A DNA stretch of 34,248 nucleotides, taken from assembly GCA_002381695.1 (NCBI GenBank), contig DFXM01000051.1:71535-105782 (forward strand), written 5' to 3'. The DNA is from Clostridium sp. UBA4108. GTDB taxonomy: Bacteria > Bacillota > Clostridia > Clostridiales > Clostridiaceae. This document shows positions 6,952 to 15,515 of this stretch, one piece after another (within the stretch, counting starts at the first letter, position 1; the number at the start of each line of letters is the position of its first letter). The position numbers were made by a program, and so were the translations under genes. The notes beneath the pieces are model-generated. The model was not told where the DNA came from and ran no database searches. It worked only from the letters and a program-made list of their open reading frames with translations.

Positions 6952-7782
6952 ATGAAAAAGGCAATTTTAGTTGTTAGTTTTGGTACGACATATAAGGAGA
7001 CTTTAGAATTAACTATAGAAAAAATAGAAAATGAGATAAGGGATACTTTTAAGGAGTATTATGTTAAAAGAGCATTTACTGCCCATATGATTATCAATAA
7101 ATTAAAGAAAAGAGATGGAATAATTGTTCCAACTCCAGAAGAAGCATTAGAGGAACTTTATAAGGATGGTTATGAAGAGGTTATAGTTCAACCACTACAT
7201 ATTATTCCAGGAGAGGAATTCCAATATGTAAGATTAGTGGTTGATAAGTTTAGAACAGAAAATAAATTTAAATCTATAAAGGTTGGAAGACCAGCACTAC
7301 ACTTTCAAGGAGGAGAAGAAACTCCAAATGATTATGAGATATTCATTGAATCTATAAAAGAAATAATACCAGAGGATAAGACAATGTTATTTATGGGACA
7401 TGGAAGTAATCACCCATCTAATGCATGTTTTGTAAGTCTTCAGAGCGTATTTAAATATGTGCATATAGATAATGTATATGTGGGAACTGTTGAAGGATAT
7501 CCAACTATAGAAAAAATGATAGAAATGCTTAAAAAGGATAAGGTGAAAGAAGTTAAGTTAGCTCCATTGATGTTAGTTGCTGGAGACCATGCTACAAATG
7601 ATATGGCCTCTGATGAAGAAGATTCATGGAAAACTGTTCTGAATGAGAATGGAATAGAGACAGAAGTTTATCTTCATGGACTAGGAGAAATAGAAAAGTT
7701 TAGAAAAATATATATAGACCACGTTCAAGATGTAATAGATGGTAAATATCTTCATTTGGGTGATACAAAAAAAACTATATAA
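6952..7782 (+). CDS. cbiK: anaerobic sirohydrochlorin cobaltochelatase CbiK
   Basis: CbiK inserts Co2+ into sirohydrochlorin to give cobalt-sirohydrochlorin, the entry step of the anaerobic B12 pathway. The product is 276 residues from the ATG at 6952, which has GGGAGGAG seven bases upstream; an in-frame TTG at 6946 is less likely. Family marks are the N-terminal LVVSFGTTYKETLE, IIPGEEF (Glu at about 89), FMGHGSNHP (His at about 150) and GDHATNDMASDEEDSW (His at about 213). The last two histidines correspond to the known metal and catalytic histidines of CbiK. There is no signal peptide, so it is cytoplasmic. It is the first gene after the B12 riboswitch. Confidence 0.95.
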   Translation: MKKAILVVSFGTTYKETLELTIEKIENEIRDTFKEYYVKRAFTAHMIINKLKKRDGIIVPTPEEALEELYKDGYEEVIVQPLHIIPGEEFQYVRLVVDKFRTENKFKSIKVGRPALHFQGGEETPNDYEIFIESIKEIIPEDKTMLFMGHGSNHPSNACFVSLQSVFKYVHIDNVYVGTVEGYPTIEKMIEMLKKDKVKEVKLAPLMLVAGDHATNDMASDEEDSWKTVLNENGIETEVYLHGLGEIEKFRKIYIDHVQDVIDGKYLHLGDTKKTI

Positions 7783-7828
7783 GAAAATGTTCCTTACAGT
7801 TATAGGTAAAAGTATAGGATGTGATTAT

Positions 7829-9139
7829 ATGAAAAGTATAATAATTTCGTCTAATAGTAGTGGTGGGGGAAAGACTACCATAACTTTAGCACTTATGAAA
7901 GCTCTTAGAAAAAGAGGATATGTTGTACAGGGATATAAGGTAGGACCTGATTATATTGATCCTGCTTTCCATAAAACAGTTACTGGAGTTGCTTCAAGAA
8001 ATTTAGATTTGTTTCTTATGGGAGAAGAAGGTGTAGTTGAAAGTTACGCTAGAGGTCAAGGTGATCTTGGCGTTATTGAAGGGGTTATGGGACTTTATGA
8101 TGGTAAGGGAATAGATAGTAGCTATTCCACAGCACATGTATCGAAGGTTTTAAAGATACCAGTAATCCTTGTATTGTCCCCTAAGGCTCAGGCTACTACT
8201 CTTTGTGCAGAGATTAAAGGGCTTATGGAATATGAAGATATAGATATAAGAGGAGTAATTCTAAATAACATTGCAGAAGGTTACTATAAGTTACTAAAGC
8301 TTTGTGTAGAAAAAAATTGTAATACTAAGGTCTTTGGCTATGTACCTAAAGATGAAAGATTGAGCTTAAAGAGCAGACATTTAGGACTTGTACAAAGCAG
8401 TGAAGTAAAGGATTTAGAAGAAAAATTAGAACTATGTAGTGAACTTTTAGAGAAGTATGTAGATATAGATGAAATTTTAAAAGTATTTAAAGAATGTGAA
8501 GCACAACATTCAGAAAATAAGTTTTTACTTAAAAATAAAGGACTAAATATTGCAGTAGCTTATGATAAGGCTTTTAGCTTCTATTATAAAGAAAATTTAG
8601 AACTTTTGGAGCAATTAGGTAACATACAATATTTTAGCCCTCTAATAGATGAGAAGCTTCCAGAGAATATAGACTTTCTATATATAGGAGGTGGGTATCC
8701 TGAAGTGTTTAGAGAAGAGTTAGGTGCTAATAAGTCTATGCTTAAAAGTATTAATGAAGCTCTAAATGATGGGTTGAAATGCTATGCGGAATGTGGAGGG
8801 TTGATGTACCTTACTGAAAGCATAGAGGGAGTAGAGATGGTTGGATTTTTAAAAGGAAAATCATACATGACTAAGAGATTAAATAATTTTGGATATGCAT
8901 CAATTGAAGTAAAAAAGAAAAATACAATGACTTCAGTAGGTACTAAAATAAACTGCCATGAATTCCATAAATCCTTAGTAGAACTACAGGAAGAACAAGT
9001 TTATGCTTTAGAGAAGCAGGTTTATGATGGAAGTAAAAAGCAATGGAATTGTGGATATGTTAAAAGAAATACCTTAGCAGCTTACGGTCATGTTCATTTC
9101 TTTTCAAATATAGAGTTTTTAAAAAGTTTAGTTGAATAA
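7829..9139 (+). CDS. cbiA: cobyrinic acid a,c-diamide synthase CbiA
   Basis: CbiA uses glutamine and ATP to amidate the a and c side chains of cobyrinic acid. From the ATG at 7829 it has 436 residues. A P-loop (SNSSGGGKTT, about 8-17) starts an N-terminal ATPase domain with YKVGPDYIDPAFH following. A C-terminal class-I glutamine amidotransferase domain carries the nucleophile Cys at about 322 in ECGGLMYL and a late histidine in AYGHVHFF. The frame stays open upstream into cbiK, but residues before 7829 do not resemble the family. An AGGA-like site precedes the ATG only weakly. It acts late in the pathway although it is the second gene. Confidence 0.94.
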   Translation: MKSIIISSNSSGGGKTTITLALMKALRKRGYVVQGYKVGPDYIDPAFHKTVTGVASRNLDLFLMGEEGVVESYARGQGDLGVIEGVMGLYDGKGIDSSYSTAHVSKVLKIPVILVLSPKAQATTLCAEIKGLMEYEDIDIRGVILNNIAEGYYKLLKLCVEKNCNTKVFGYVPKDERLSLKSRHLGLVQSSEVKDLEEKLELCSELLEKYVDIDEILKVFKECEAQHSENKFLLKNKGLNIAVAYDKAFSFYYKENLELLEQLGNIQYFSPLIDEKLPENIDFLYIGGGYPEVFREELGANKSMLKSINEALNDGLKCYAECGGLMYLTESIEGVEMVGFLKGKSYMTKRLNNFGYASIEVKKKNTMTSVGTKINCHEFHKSLVELQEEQVYALEKQVYDGSKKQWNCGYVKRNTLAAYGHVHFFSNIEFLKSLVE

Positions 9140-9205
9140 GCGTAAAGAAACAAATAGATATTTACTAGCTATTATCTTTAGCATAAGTAAGAAGGAGATA
9201 AACAA

Positions 9206-9832
9206 ATGGATTATATAAAAATGCCAATGGATATAGAAAAAAAGAGTTTTAAAATTATTGGAGAAGAGATGGGTCCTCATAATTTTGATAATAGAGAACT
9301 TTCAATAATAAAAAGAGTTATTCATACTACAGCGGATTTTGAGTATAAAAATCTTGTTTATATGAGAGAAGGAGCTATTGATGCTGCCTTAGAAACTCTT
9401 AAAAAAGGTATTACTATTTATACTGACACTAATATGGCTCTTTCAGGAATTAATAAAAAGGCACTAGAGAAATTAAACTGTAAGGTAGTTTGTTATGTGG
9501 CTGAAAAAGATGTAGCTGAAATTGCTAAAGAAAAAGGAATAACTCGTTCTATGGCAGCAGTTGAGAAAGCTGTAGAAGATGGAGTAGAGTTTTTCGTATT
9601 TGGAAATGCACCAACAGCGTTATTTAAACTTAAGGAATTGATTGAGGCAGGAAAATCTAATGCGAAGTTTATAATTGGAGCACCTATAGGCTTTGTTGGA
9701 GCAGCTGAATCTAAAGAGGAAATAGAAAAGCTTGAAAATGTGCCAATGATGACAGTTAGAGGAAGAAAAGGTGGAAGTGCTGTGGCAGCGGCTATAGTAA
9801 ATGCTCTTATGTACATGTTAGTGGAAAGATAA
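9206..9832 (+). CDS. cbiC: cobalt-precorrin-8 methylmutase CbiC
   Basis: CbiC moves the C11 methyl group to C12, converting cobalt-precorrin-8 to cobyrinic acid. The 208-residue product matches the family length. The catalytic histidine is in KRVIHTTADFEY (His at about 40). YMREGAIDAALETLKKG, IGAPIGFVGAAESKE and the C-terminal RGRKGGSAVAAAIVNAL block are characteristic. AAGGAGATAAACAA precedes the ATG. Thirteen bases separate it from cbiD. Confidence 0.95.
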   Translation: MDYIKMPMDIEKKSFKIIGEEMGPHNFDNRELSIIKRVIHTTADFEYKNLVYMREGAIDAALETLKKGITIYTDTNMALSGINKKALEKLNCKVVCYVAEKDVAEIAKEKGITRSMAAVEKAVEDGVEFFVFGNAPTALFKLKELIEAGKSNAKFIIGAPIGFVGAAESKEEIEKLENVPMMTVRGRKGGSAVAAAIVNALMYMLVER

Positions 9833-9845
9833 AGAAGGAATAATT

Positions 9846-10925
9846 ATGTTAAATTTATATGTTAATAGTAATGGGAAAAAATTAAGATGTGGATATACCA
9901 CAGGTTCCTGTGCAGCAGGGGCTGCGAAAGCAGCGACATTCATGCTTTATACAGGAACAGTTATAGAAGAAATTCAAATTACTACACCTAAGGGTATAAC
10001 CCTAGATTTGAAAATAAATAAAGTAGTAATTGAAGAGGATTATGTTGAATGCTCCATTATAAAAGATGGTGGAGATGATATAGACGCAACTCATGGCCTT
10101 AGCATATGGGCGAGAGCTGAGAAATTAGATCATGGATATGTGCTAAAGGGTGGAAAAGGTGTAGGAGTTGTTATGGGTGATGGACTTTATATAAATAAAG
10201 GAGAGGCAGCTATAAATCCTGTACCTAGAGTTATGATTGAACAAAGCGTTGCTGAAGTGCTTCCTAAGGATAAAGGGGTATCAATAACTATTTTTGTACC
10301 TAAAGGAGAAGAAATAGCTAAAAAAACATTTAATCCTAGATTAAATATAATTGGAGGCATTTCTATTTTAGGGACTACAGGAATAGTATATCCGATGTCA
10401 GAAGATTCCATTAAGGAATCCATAAAAATAGAGATCACCCAAAAAGCGCTAAAACATAAAAAGCTTATCTTAGCTTTTGGAAACATGGGAGAAAAGGTTG
10501 CAGAACAAATGGGATATAGAGAAGAGCAAGTGGCTATTATATCTAATTTCGTAGGTCTTGCAATAGAACATTGTGTAGAGTGTAAAGTAGAAGAGATTTT
10601 AATAATTGGTCATATAGGTAAACTATGTAAGGTATCGGCAGGATGTTTTAATACTCATAGTAGAGTGTGTGACGTAAGATTAGAGGTAATAGCACTAGAG
10701 CTTGCACTATTAGGTGCACCAAAGGAAGTAATAGAAAGAATATATAGGGAGAAGACCACTGAAGGAGCCATAAAAGCTCTTGGTGATGATTATAGGGAGA
10801 TATATCAAAGTATAGTTAAAAAGGTTAAAAAGAGAATGGAAGCCTATAGCTATGATGCAATTAAATGTAATGCAGTAATGTATTGGGGAGCTACAGATCC
10901 TAAAATACTAGCTACTGCAGAATAA
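9846..10925 (+). CDS. cbiD: cobalt-precorrin-5B (C1)-methyltransferase CbiD
   Basis: CbiD transfers a methyl group from SAM to C1 of cobalt-precorrin-5B. It does not belong to the usual tetrapyrrole methylase fold. The 359-residue product has the signature LRCGYTTGSCAAGAAKAA at about residues 13-30, followed by DGGDDIDATHGL and the AFGNMGEKVAEQMG block in the C-terminal half. The ATG follows AGAAGGAATAATT. It sits between cbiC and cbiE, a common arrangement. Confidence 0.95.
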   Translation: MLNLYVNSNGKKLRCGYTTGSCAAGAAKAATFMLYTGTVIEEIQITTPKGITLDLKINKVVIEEDYVECSIIKDGGDDIDATHGLSIWARAEKLDHGYVLKGGKGVGVVMGDGLYINKGEAAINPVPRVMIEQSVAEVLPKDKGVSITIFVPKGEEIAKKTFNPRLNIIGGISILGTTGIVYPMSEDSIKESIKIEITQKALKHKKLILAFGNMGEKVAEQMGYREEQVAIISNFVGLAIEHCVECKVEEILIIGHIGKLCKVSAGCFNTHSRVCDVRLEVIALELALLGAPKEVIERIYREKTTEGAIKALGDDYREIYQSIVKKVKKRMEAYSYDAIKCNAVMYWGATDPKILATAE

Positions 10926-10930
10926 AGTGG

Positions 10931-11545
10931 GTGAAATGTTTGATATATATAGTTGGCTTAGGGCCTGGTAGTAGTGATTATATACTTCCTAAGGCTTTAA
11001 AAACCTTAGAAAATGCTGATTTAGTAATGGGCTTTTCTAGAGCTTTAGAAAGTATTGATTTCATAGACAATAATAAAATAGCTATTAAAACTTTAAGTGA
11101 TATATTAGATAACGTAGAGAAAAATAAAGATAAAGACATTGCTGTAATAGCTTCAGGAGACCCATGCTTTTATGGAGTGACTGAATATATAAAGAGAAAT
11201 TTAAATAAAGATAAAGTAGAGATAATTCCAGGAATCAGCTCTTTTCAATATCTTATGTGTAAACTAGGTAAAAGCTGGCAAGGAGCTTTTTTAGGAAGTG
11301 TTCATGGAAGAGAAGCAGATTTTTTAAGTATAGTTAGTAAAAACAAAACGTGTGTTTTTTTAACGGATAAGACTAATTCTCCAAAGATTTTAGCTGAGAA
11401 GCTTTTAGGAGGAAATATAAACTGTAAAGTTTATGTAGGAGAAAATCTATCCTATGAAGATGAAAAAATAACTATAGGAAATCCTTTGGAAATATCTAAG
11501 GGAGAATTTACATCTTTAAGTGTTTTTATAGTGGAGGAAGCTTAG
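10931..11545 (+). CDS. cbiE: cobalt-precorrin-7 (C5)-methyltransferase CbiE
   Basis: This class-III (tetrapyrrole methylase) SAM enzyme methylates C5. It has 204 residues with VGLGPGSSDYI (about 8-18), IASGDPCFYG (the SAM-binding GDP loop) and IPGISSFQYLMCKLG. Translation appears to start at GTG 10931, five bases after the cbiD stop, with only a weak ribosome binding site, so it is probably translationally coupled. Its TAG is immediately followed by the cbiT ATG. In many bacteria CbiE and CbiT are fused as CobL; here they are separate adjacent genes. Confidence 0.93.
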   Translation: MKCLIYIVGLGPGSSDYILPKALKTLENADLVMGFSRALESIDFIDNNKIAIKTLSDILDNVEKNKDKDIAVIASGDPCFYGVTEYIKRNLNKDKVEIIPGISSFQYLMCKLGKSWQGAFLGSVHGREADFLSIVSKNKTCVFLTDKTNSPKILAEKLLGGNINCKVYVGENLSYEDEKITIGNPLEISKGEFTSLSVFIVEEA

Positions 11546-12106
11546 ATGAAGTTTATAAAAGATGAAGAATTTATTAGAGGAAATTGTCCTATGACTAAAG
11601 AGGATATAAGAATTCTTAGTATAGCTAAATTAAATTTAGAAGAAGATTCAAACCTATTAGATATTGGTGCAGGTACAGGTACAATTGGTATACAAGGATG
11701 CAAGATATGTACCAAAGGTAAAGTTGTTGCTATAGAGAGAGATAAAGAAGCCTTAGAAATAGCGCATAAGAATAAGGAAAAATTTGGGTGCCACAACTTG
11801 GAAATAGTTGAAGGAGATGCTATGGAGGTACTAGATAATATAGAAGGAAAGTTTCATAGTATATTTATAGGTGGAAGTGGTGGAAACCTGGAAGGAATAA
11901 TTAAGAATTATAGTTTAAAGTTACATGAGGGTGGAAAAATGGTGTTAAACTTCATAACCCTAGATAATGTATATAAAGCTATGAACACTTTGAAAGAATT
12001 AGAGTTTAAGATTAGCTGTACTCAAGTAGGAGTTAGCAAAACTAGAGGGCAGAGCTATATGTTGTTCGGATATAATCCAATATTTATAGTTGAAGCAGAG
12101 AAGTAA
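11546..12106 (+). CDS. cbiT: cobalt-precorrin-6B (C15)-methyltransferase / decarboxylase CbiT
   Basis: CbiT methylates C15 and decarboxylates the C12 acetate side chain. The 186-residue product is a class-I Rossmann methyltransferase. The N-terminal RGNCPMTKEDIR is typical of CbiT, LLDIGAGTGTIGIQ (about 37-50) is SAM motif I, and IFIGGSGGNLEGII is the conserved glycine-rich loop. The start codon directly follows the cbiE stop, implying coupled translation. Confidence 0.94.
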   Translation: MKFIKDEEFIRGNCPMTKEDIRILSIAKLNLEEDSNLLDIGAGTGTIGIQGCKICTKGKVVAIERDKEALEIAHKNKEKFGCHNLEIVEGDAMEVLDNIEGKFHSIFIGGSGGNLEGIIKNYSLKLHEGGKMVLNFITLDNVYKAMNTLKELEFKISCTQVGVSKTRGQSYMLFGYNPIFIVEAEK

Positions 12107-12125
12107 AAGTTAAGGAGTGAAATAT

Positions 12126-12791
12126 ATGGCAAAGTTATATGGAGTAGGTGTAGGTCCAGGAGATAAGGAGCTTTTAACAATAAAGGCTATTAAAACCATA
12201 GAAAAATGTGATGTAATAGTTTCACCAAGTGCAATGAAGGGCGGTACTAGTATAGCGCTAGGTATTGCTGAGGATTATATATCTGAAAAACAAGAAATTA
12301 TGATAAAACAGTTCCCTATGGGAGGAGAAGACCAAGAGGAAAAAATATATGAGGCTTTTAAGGCTATTGAAGAGAAGCTAAAAGAAGGTAAAAATATAGC
12401 GTTTTTAACCCTTGGAGATCCATTTGTATATAGTACTTATATATATTTACTGAAGTATATAGAGGAACATGGTTTTGAGGTTGAGACGGTACCAGGAATA
12501 ACATCCTTCTGTGCTTCAGCAAGCCTTGCACAAACTCCATTGGTCATTGGAGATGAACCATTATTAATTTTACCAGCAAGTAGAGTTCAAGATATTAAAG
12601 ATGAAAAATATGTGGTAATAATGAAGGTTTATAAAAAAGAAGAAGAAGTACTTAATGTATTAGATAAAAAGGGTTTTAACTATGTATATATAAAAAGAGC
12701 TGGAAGAGAAGGGCAAGAGATATTAAAAAATAGAGAAGAGATACTTAACAACAATGAATACATGTCACTAATTATAGCTAATAGAGCTTAA
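12126..12791 (+). CDS. cbiL: cobalt-precorrin-2 C20-methyltransferase CbiL
   Basis: CbiL methylates C20 of cobalt-precorrin-2 (cobalt-sirohydrochlorin), the first methylation after cobalt insertion. From the ATG at 12126 it has 221 residues. KLYGVGVGPGDKELLTIKA starts the class-III methylase domain, LTLGDPFVYSTYIYL is the GDP loop, and VPGITSFCASASLAQTPL follows. AAGGAG at 12112-12117 is correctly spaced from this ATG; a GTG at 12117 overlaps that site and is not used. It lies between cbiT and cbiF. Confidence 0.94.
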   Translation: MAKLYGVGVGPGDKELLTIKAIKTIEKCDVIVSPSAMKGGTSIALGIAEDYISEKQEIMIKQFPMGGEDQEEKIYEAFKAIEEKLKEGKNIAFLTLGDPFVYSTYIYLLKYIEEHGFEVETVPGITSFCASASLAQTPLVIGDEPLLILPASRVQDIKDEKYVVIMKVYKKEEEVLNVLDKKGFNYVYIKRAGREGQEILKNREEILNNNEYMSLIIANRA

Positions 12792-12837
12792 CATTAGTAT
12801 TCAATATGGCATGTTAAATAAATAGGAGGATATCATA

Positions 12838-13593
12838 ATGGTTTATTTTATAGGAGCAGGTCCAGGAAATGTTGATTTAATAACAATAAAAGGTAGAGAT
12901 ACATTGCAAAAGGCAGATGTGGTAATATATGCAGGCTCACTTGTAAGTAAAGAGCATTTAGATTTTTGTAAAGAAGACTGTGAAATACATAATTCAGCAT
13001 CCATGAGTTTAGAGCAAGTTTTAGAGGTTATGGATAAGGCTGAAAAAGAAGGTAAAATGGTAGTAAGACTTCATACTGGAGATCCTGCTATTTATGGAGC
13101 CATAAAGGAGCAAATGGATGAGCTTGATAAAATGAACATAAATTATGAAGTAATTCCAGGAGTAAGTTCTTTCAGTGCAGCTGCAGCAGCTATTAAAAAG
13201 GAATTCACTCTTCCATCAGTAACTCAAACAGTAATATTAACAAGAGTTGAAGGAAGAACTCCAGTTCCAGAAACAGAAGATTTAGAAAGATTAGCATCCA
13301 TAGGTGCATCTATGGCTATATTCCTGTCTATAAGTATGATTGATAAGGTAGTAGCTAAATTAAGAAAAGGGTATGGAAGAAATGTGAATATAGCTGTAGT
13401 AGAAAGAGCTACATGGGAAGATCAAAGAATTATTATCGGGACTCTTGATGATATAGCTGAAAAGGTTAAAGAAGCAAATATAGTAAAATGTGCGCAAATA
13501 TTAGTAGGAGACTTTATAGATTGCGATTATGAGAAGAGTCTTTTATATGATAAAACTTTTACTCATATGTTTAGAGAAGGAACAACTAAGTAG
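12838..13593 (+). CDS. cbiF: cobalt-precorrin-4 C11-methyltransferase CbiF
   Basis: CbiF methylates C11 of cobalt-precorrin-4. The 251-residue class-III methylase begins MVYFIGAGPGNVDLITIKGRD. It has LHTGDPAIYGAIKEQMDELD (GDP loop), IPGVSSFSAAAAAIKKEFTLP and the family-typical ILTRVEGRTPVPE stretch. AGGAGGATATCATA precedes the ATG. Its TAG stop runs directly into a 23-bp-period repeat array that separates it from cbiG. Confidence 0.95.
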   Translation: MVYFIGAGPGNVDLITIKGRDTLQKADVVIYAGSLVSKEHLDFCKEDCEIHNSASMSLEQVLEVMDKAEKEGKMVVRLHTGDPAIYGAIKEQMDELDKMNINYEVIPGVSSFSAAAAAIKKEFTLPSVTQTVILTRVEGRTPVPETEDLERLASIGASMAIFLSISMIDKVVAKLRKGYGRNVNIAVVERATWEDQRIIIGTLDDIAEKVKEANIVKCAQILVGDFIDCDYEKSLLYDKTFTHMFREGTTK

Positions 13594-13691
13594 AGAAGTG
13601 TTCACTGCGTTCACAGTGAATTACTCACTACGTTCGCAGAGAAGTGTTCACTGTGTTCACAGGGAAATATTCACTTTGTGAACAGGGAAGG
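13592..13691. repeat. modular palindrome array A (23-bp period) between cbiF and cbiG
   Basis: Four 15-nt units lie at 13600-13614, 13623-13637, 13646-13660 and 13669-13683. They are separated by 8-nt linkers AGTGAATT, AGAGAAGT and AGGGAAAT, flanked by AGAGAAGT before and AGGGAAGG after. The period is exactly 23 bp. Units follow a RYTCAC-N3-GTTCRC-like pattern of two 6-nt arms around a 3-nt loop. The last unit is a good palindrome (TTCAC TTT GTGAA); the others carry a 2x2 mismatch within the arms. The first linker overlaps the cbiF TAG. Confidence 0.85.
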
Positions 13692-13754
13692 TAAGCTCTG
13701 GGTTGATGAAATTAGAATTTTTAAGTTGTGAGTTTTAAGGAGGGGAGTGAAGGT

Positions 13755-14750
13755 ATGAGGTTAGCGGTGGTCTCTGTAACTAGAAATGGCAATGCTATAG
13801 CTGAGAAGTTAAAGGGACATTTTGAACTAGAACTTTATTCAAGTTATAAGAATAAGGAGTTTAAGCTTAGGGACGTAACTAAGAACTTAATGGAAAATAT
13901 GGATGGAATAATATTTATAGCCTCTACAGGAATAGCTGTTAGAGCTATAGCCCCCTTTCTTAAAGGAAAGGATAAGGATCCTGCTATAGTGGTAATAGAT
14001 AGTGAAGGTAAATTTTCTATAAGTCTTGCAGGAGGACATCTAGGAGGGGCTAATGATCTTGCTATCAAAATTTCTAACATATTAAAGTGTACTCCTGTTA
14101 TAACAACAGCTACGGATAGTTTAGGGATAGTGGCTCCAGATATATTAGCTAAGGACAATAATCTGATTATAGAGGACTTGAAAAAAGCCAAGGATATTGC
14201 TGCTAGATTAGTAGATGGAGAAGTAGTTGGTTTTATAGATGAAGAAGAAAAGATAACATTACCAAAGGGATATAAAAGTGGAAGTGAAAATATCACAGGT
14301 ATTGTCATAGTTACGAATAAGTTAAATACTGAATATCCACATAAGAGAGAGAGTACTTCAGAGCTAAGACTTATAAGAAAAAATATAATTTTAGGCATGG
14401 GATGTAGAAAAAATGTGGATAGTTTGAAGGTTAGAAATTTTGTTGTGGATACTTTAAGGAAATATAATATAGATTTAAGAGCAGTAAAAAAGATATCCAC
14501 TGTGGAGATAAAAAAAGATGAACAGGCACTTATAGCTTTAAGTGAATTTTTAGATTGTCCTATAGATATACATTCTATAGAGGAAATAAAAACTGTAGAG
14601 CATAAATATAAAGGGAGCGATTTTGTTCAAAAAACTATAGGGGCTAGGGCTGTGTGTGAGCCATGTGTAGAGCTTAGTGGCGGAGAATTAATTACAGAGA
14701 AGCTAAGCTTTGAAGGTATAACCCTTTGTATAGGTAAAATAACAATTTAG
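13755..14750 (+). CDS. cbiG: cobalt-precorrin-5A hydrolase CbiG
   Basis: CbiG opens the delta-lactone of cobalt-precorrin-5A and releases the C20 fragment as acetaldehyde. From the ATG at 13755, with AAGGAGGGG upstream, it has 331 residues. The N-terminal and central domains carry IIFIASTGIAVRAIAPFL, LAGGHLGGANDLA and TTATDSLGIVAPDILA. The C-terminal domain has ILGMGCRKN and ends with an ACEP-like cysteine motif (VCEPCVEL). An in-frame GTG at 13728 would add nine residues but lacks a ribosome binding site. The long 161-nt gap before it, filled partly by array A, is exceptional in this otherwise tight operon. Confidence 0.93.
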   Translation: MRLAVVSVTRNGNAIAEKLKGHFELELYSSYKNKEFKLRDVTKNLMENMDGIIFIASTGIAVRAIAPFLKGKDKDPAIVVIDSEGKFSISLAGGHLGGANDLAIKISNILKCTPVITTATDSLGIVAPDILAKDNNLIIEDLKKAKDIAARLVDGEVVGFIDEEEKITLPKGYKSGSENITGIVIVTNKLNTEYPHKRESTSELRLIRKNIILGMGCRKNVDSLKVRNFVVDTLRKYNIDLRAVKKISTVEIKKDEQALIALSEFLDCPIDIHSIEEIKTVEHKYKGSDFVQKTIGARAVCEPCVELSGGELITEKLSFEGITLCIGKITI

Positions 14751-14788
14751 AATTCTACATTAATACTAAGTTCTAAGGAGGAATAAAG

Positions 14789-15514
14789 ATGGGAAAATTA
14801 TATGTAATAGGAATAGGGCCAGGTGGACTTGAGCATATGACATTAAAGGCTGCAAAGGCTATAGAAGAATGTGATATCATAGTTGGATATACAAAATATA
14901 TTGAAATGATAAAGCCATTATTAGATGGAAAGAGAATATATTCTACAGGAATGAAGGGTGAAGAAGCTAGATGTGAAGAGGCATTAAACCTTACAAAAGA
15001 AGGCACTGTAGCTGTAGTTTCCACAGGAGATGCGGGAATATATGGTATGGCAGGTTTAATACTAGAGATGAAGAAAGATGAGGAAATTGAAGTAATTCCA
15101 GGAGTTACAGCATCATCTTCAGCAGGATCTGTAGTAGGAGCTCCATTAATGCATGATAACTGTAATATAAGCTTAAGTGATTTAATGACTCCATATGAGG
15201 ATATTAAAAAGAGAGTAAAGCTTGCAGCAGAAGGAGATTTTGTGATATCGCTTTATAATCCTAAGAGTAAGGGAAGACCTCATTATTTAAGTGAAGCTAT
15301 AGATATAATTAAAGAATACAGAAATGGAAGCACTCCAGTAGCTATAGTAAAGAATGCTCTTAGAGATGGACAGGAATCACATGTATTAACAATAGATACC
15401 TTTGATGATTCACTGGTAGATATGTTTACGTTAGTTATTGTAGGAAATAGCAAGAGTTATATAAAAGAAGGATTATTTGTAACTCCAAGAGGATATAAGG
15501 TAGGAGAGAAGTAA
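14789..15514 (+). CDS. cbiH: cobalt-precorrin-3B C17-methyltransferase CbiH
   Basis: CbiH methylates C17 with ring contraction. The 241-residue class-III methylase begins KLYVIGIGPGGLEHMTLKA. It has VSTGDAGIYGMAGL (GDP loop), IPGVTASSSAGSVVGAPL, the diagnostic HDNCNISLSDLMTPYEDI and FVISLYNPKSKGRP. AAGGAGGAATAAAG precedes the ATG. It is one base from cbiJ. Confidence 0.95.
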   Translation: MGKLYVIGIGPGGLEHMTLKAAKAIEECDIIVGYTKYIEMIKPLLDGKRIYSTGMKGEEARCEEALNLTKEGTVAVVSTGDAGIYGMAGLILEMKKDEEIEVIPGVTASSSAGSVVGAPLMHDNCNISLSDLMTPYEDIKKRVKLAAEGDFVISLYNPKSKGRPHYLSEAIDIIKEYRNGSTPVAIVKNALRDGQESHVLTIDTFDDSLVDMFTLVIVGNSKSYIKEGLFVTPRGYKVGEK

Positions 15515-15515
15515 A

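Noticed and set aside
7739..7828. Upstream extension of cbiA overlapping cbiK
   Set aside because: The extra ~30 residues do not resemble CbiA, whose P-loop normally lies about ten residues from the start, as it does from the ATG at 7829.
13844..14500. 218-residue open frame on the minus strand inside cbiG
   Set aside because: It lies wholly antisense to a clear cbiG, has no ribosome binding site, and its composition is that of a shadow frame.
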